Assembly (NCBI GenBank): GCA_031276675.1
Contig: JAISMO010000081.1
Coordinates: forward strand, 1 to 34,671
DNA length: 34,671 nt
Source: Tannerella sp.
Lineage (GTDB): Bacteria; Bacteroidota; Bacteroidia; Bacteroidales; Tannerellaceae
Direction: 5' to 3'
The notes under the pieces were generated by a model, which saw only the letters and a program-made list of their open reading frames with translations, did no database searches and had not been told where the DNA came from. A program made the position numbers and the translations under genes. Numbering within the stretch: position 1 is the first letter of the stretch; each line of letters opens with the position of its first letter. Below are positions 33,380 to 34,671 of the stretch, piece after piece.

Positions 33380-34444
33380 ATGGAAACGTACATTTGGCAA
33401 CAACGGGGATGGCCCTGTTTGACATGGAATTTTAAAGAATTATCCAGTGTGCTGGGCGAGGTAAGGAATCGTCAGGGACGTCTGGCAGGCAAGATGAGTT
33501 TGCTGGAGTCGGACTTGAAAAAGGAAATATTCCTGAAATTTACCACGTTCGACATTATTAAATCAGCTGAGCTGGAAGGCAGGATGCTGGATCGAAAAGC
33601 CGTATCCCTGTCCGTTGCCCAGCAGTTAAAGCTGGGCGCACGCAGGCAAGCGATCGCCGATCCTGCCATTGACCGTACGGTCGGGGTAATGGTCGACACG
33701 CTACTTCATTTCGATCAGCCCGTTACCGAACAGCGCATTTTGGACTGGAAAAAGCGATTGAGCGCCTCCGGTGAAGAGGCGGAATACCGGAATACACCAC
33801 TGTACCGGACGGAAGGCAACACGGAGGCTTTTCTCTGCTTCCGGAACGCTTCCCTGATTCCCGACGAAATGAAGCGGTTCATTCAATGGCTGAATACGGC
33901 ACATGCGACCGATCCGGTAATCAAGGCCGGCGTGGCACATCTGAGACTGCGTTTCATCCGTCCCTTCGAGGCCGGCAACGGACATGTCGCCCGTACCTTG
34001 ACCGATTTGCTCCTCACGCGCGCCGACCGTTCGCCGCAACGTCTCTACAGCCTGTCTTCCCAAATCTGCAAACAGCGGGACGTATATAACCGCATGATGA
34101 AAAAGGCTCAAAACGGCGGTCTCGACATCACCGAATGGCTGACGTGGTTTCTCTATTGTCTCGAAACCGAACTGGTTGAAACCGAAAAATCGCTGATGCG
34201 GGTGCTGGAAAAATCAAAATTCTGGGAGAAATACCGCCTGATCCGCCTGAACGAACGACAGGTGAAAATGATTAACCTGCTCTGGGAAAGCAAGGACAGG
34301 AGCCAGTTGACCTCATCGTACTGGGCCAATATCAATCTCTGCTCGTCCGACACGGCGCTGCGGGATATTCAGGACCTGATCCGCAAGAACATCCTGCGTG
34401 AGAAACAGAGTGGCCGCCATATCACTTCATATACATTAAACTAA
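33380..34444 (+). CDS. Fic/DUF4172-family protein with a scrambled catalytic motif
   Basis: The 354-residue protein has an N-terminal DUF4172 domain (~1-85), a Fic domain (~90-265) and a C-terminal winged-helix-like end. The inhibitory-helix word SAELEG (62-67) fits the [S/T]xxxE[G/N] motif of class II Fic proteins. The active-site motif, canonically HPFx(D/E)GNGRxxR, reads RPFEAGNGHVAR (194-205). The catalytic His is Arg (CGT at 33959), the acidic metal-binding residue is Ala (33971), and the first Arg after GNG is His (CAT at 33983). Normal AMP transfer should therefore not work. The gene is otherwise intact, with no stop or frameshift. The ATG at 33380 is chosen because a -7 box lies inside the longer frame. 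Confidence 0.88.
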   Translation: METYIWQQRGWPCLTWNFKELSSVLGEVRNRQGRLAGKMSLLESDLKKEIFLKFTTFDIIKSAELEGRMLDRKAVSLSVAQQLKLGARRQAIADPAIDRTVGVMVDTLLHFDQPVTEQRILDWKKRLSASGEEAEYRNTPLYRTEGNTEAFLCFRNASLIPDEMKRFIQWLNTAHATDPVIKAGVAHLRLRFIRPFEAGNGHVARTLTDLLLTRADRSPQRLYSLSSQICKQRDVYNRMMKKAQNGGLDITEWLTWFLYCLETELVETEKSLMRVLEKSKFWEKYRLIRLNERQVKMINLLWESKDRSQLTSSYWANINLCSSDTALRDIQDLIRKNILREKQSGRHITSYTLN

Positions 34445-34486
34445 AAAACAGGCTTCGGATGTCCAGCCCGGATCCGGCCATCCATT

Positions 34487-34540
34487 GGCTGAAGCCCAAT
34501 GTCATCAGGTGAAGGCTTTAGCTCAATGTCATCAAGTTAA
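34487..34540. repeat. Two adjacent 27-bp direct repeats next to a transposase end
   Basis: 34487-34513 and 34514-34540 match at 22 of 27 positions; the shared core is CAATGTCATCA. The second copy ends 3 bp from the transposase stop codon, so the repeats probably form part of the insertion sequence end. Confidence 0.65.
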
Positions 34541-34543
34541 GAA

Positions 34544-34671
34544 TTACATGGTACGTTTATAATTGATTAGCGTATGATATTTACCGCAGGGCTTTCGTTT
34601 TTTGATGCGTGGATACGTTCGACCGGGCCTTACCGGTTCCGGATGGCGGGCGAACAGTTTTTCCAACTCTG
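34544..34671 (-). CDS. Probable transposase, C-terminal end (runs off the right edge)
   Basis: About 41 residues are readable to the stop at 34544: ELEKLFARHPEPVRPGR, then TYPRIKKRKPCGKYHTL and KRTM. The very basic end with RHPEPVRPxRxYPRxK reminds me of the C-terminus of IS4-type transposases from Bacteroidota; this is memory, not a search. Motifs of the DDE catalytic core would be outside the window. The 27-bp direct repeats immediately downstream support an insertion sequence end. A search with the full gene from the neighbouring sequence would settle the family. Confidence 0.45.
   Translation of the reverse strand, partial: ELEKLFARHPEPVRPGRTYPRIKKRKPCGKYHTLINYKRTM

Overview
The window is a stretch of a Bacteroidales (Bacteroidota) chromosome of roughly even base composition. 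The evidence is the purH-mreB-mreC-mreD-pbp2-rodA order, a psd-pssA-DUF4834 operon, a SusC/SusD pair, a Bacteroidota-type fused hisB, weak Shine-Dalgarno sites, and a recurring TAnnTTTG -7 box upstream of many genes. The genus cannot be fixed by reading alone; Tannerellaceae or Porphyromonadaceae-like is a guess.

Layout, left to right. The left edge holds the N-terminal part of a tyrosine-type integrase beside tRNA-His, which looks like the end of an integrated element. Next come an MsbA-like ABC exporter (minus strand), an imperfect inverted repeat, a secreted alpha/beta hydrolase with hisB, and grpE-dnaJ closed by a strong terminator. A relic of a DUF4469-like protein and a 23-bp tandem palindrome array follow. 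The purH-mreBCD-pbp2-rodA block encodes the last steps of IMP synthesis and the elongasome. Then come tRNA-Gly(CCC), argB on a divergent promoter, the phosphatidylethanolamine operon (psd-pssA-DUF4834, minus strand), and a RecB/AddA-like helicase-nuclease preceded by a 49-codon leader ORF.

The right third is accessory. It holds a 21-bp palindrome array, a YciH/SUI1 factor, an Rpn-type PD-(D/E)XK protein with a 42-bp repeat tail, and a four-gene SusC-SusD-phosphodiesterase-Ig/LamG-like lipoprotein operon (minus strand) with a second 21-bp array inside it. A 41-bp array, a Fic/DUF4172 protein with a scrambled active-site motif, and the C-terminal end of a probable transposase at the right edge complete the window.

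The most unusual feature is a set of four non-coding tandem arrays (7587-7678, 22433-22558, 26229-26459, 32809-33012). Each has its own sequence. Three share one plan: a 16-bp dyad core plus a 5- or 7-bp linker at a rigid 21- or 23-bp period. The fourth has a 41-bp period built from several short dyads. The second notable item is the Fic protein, in which the catalytic His and the conserved Arg of the HPFx(D/E)GNGR motif are exchanged and the acidic metal-binding residue is Ala, in an otherwise intact gene.
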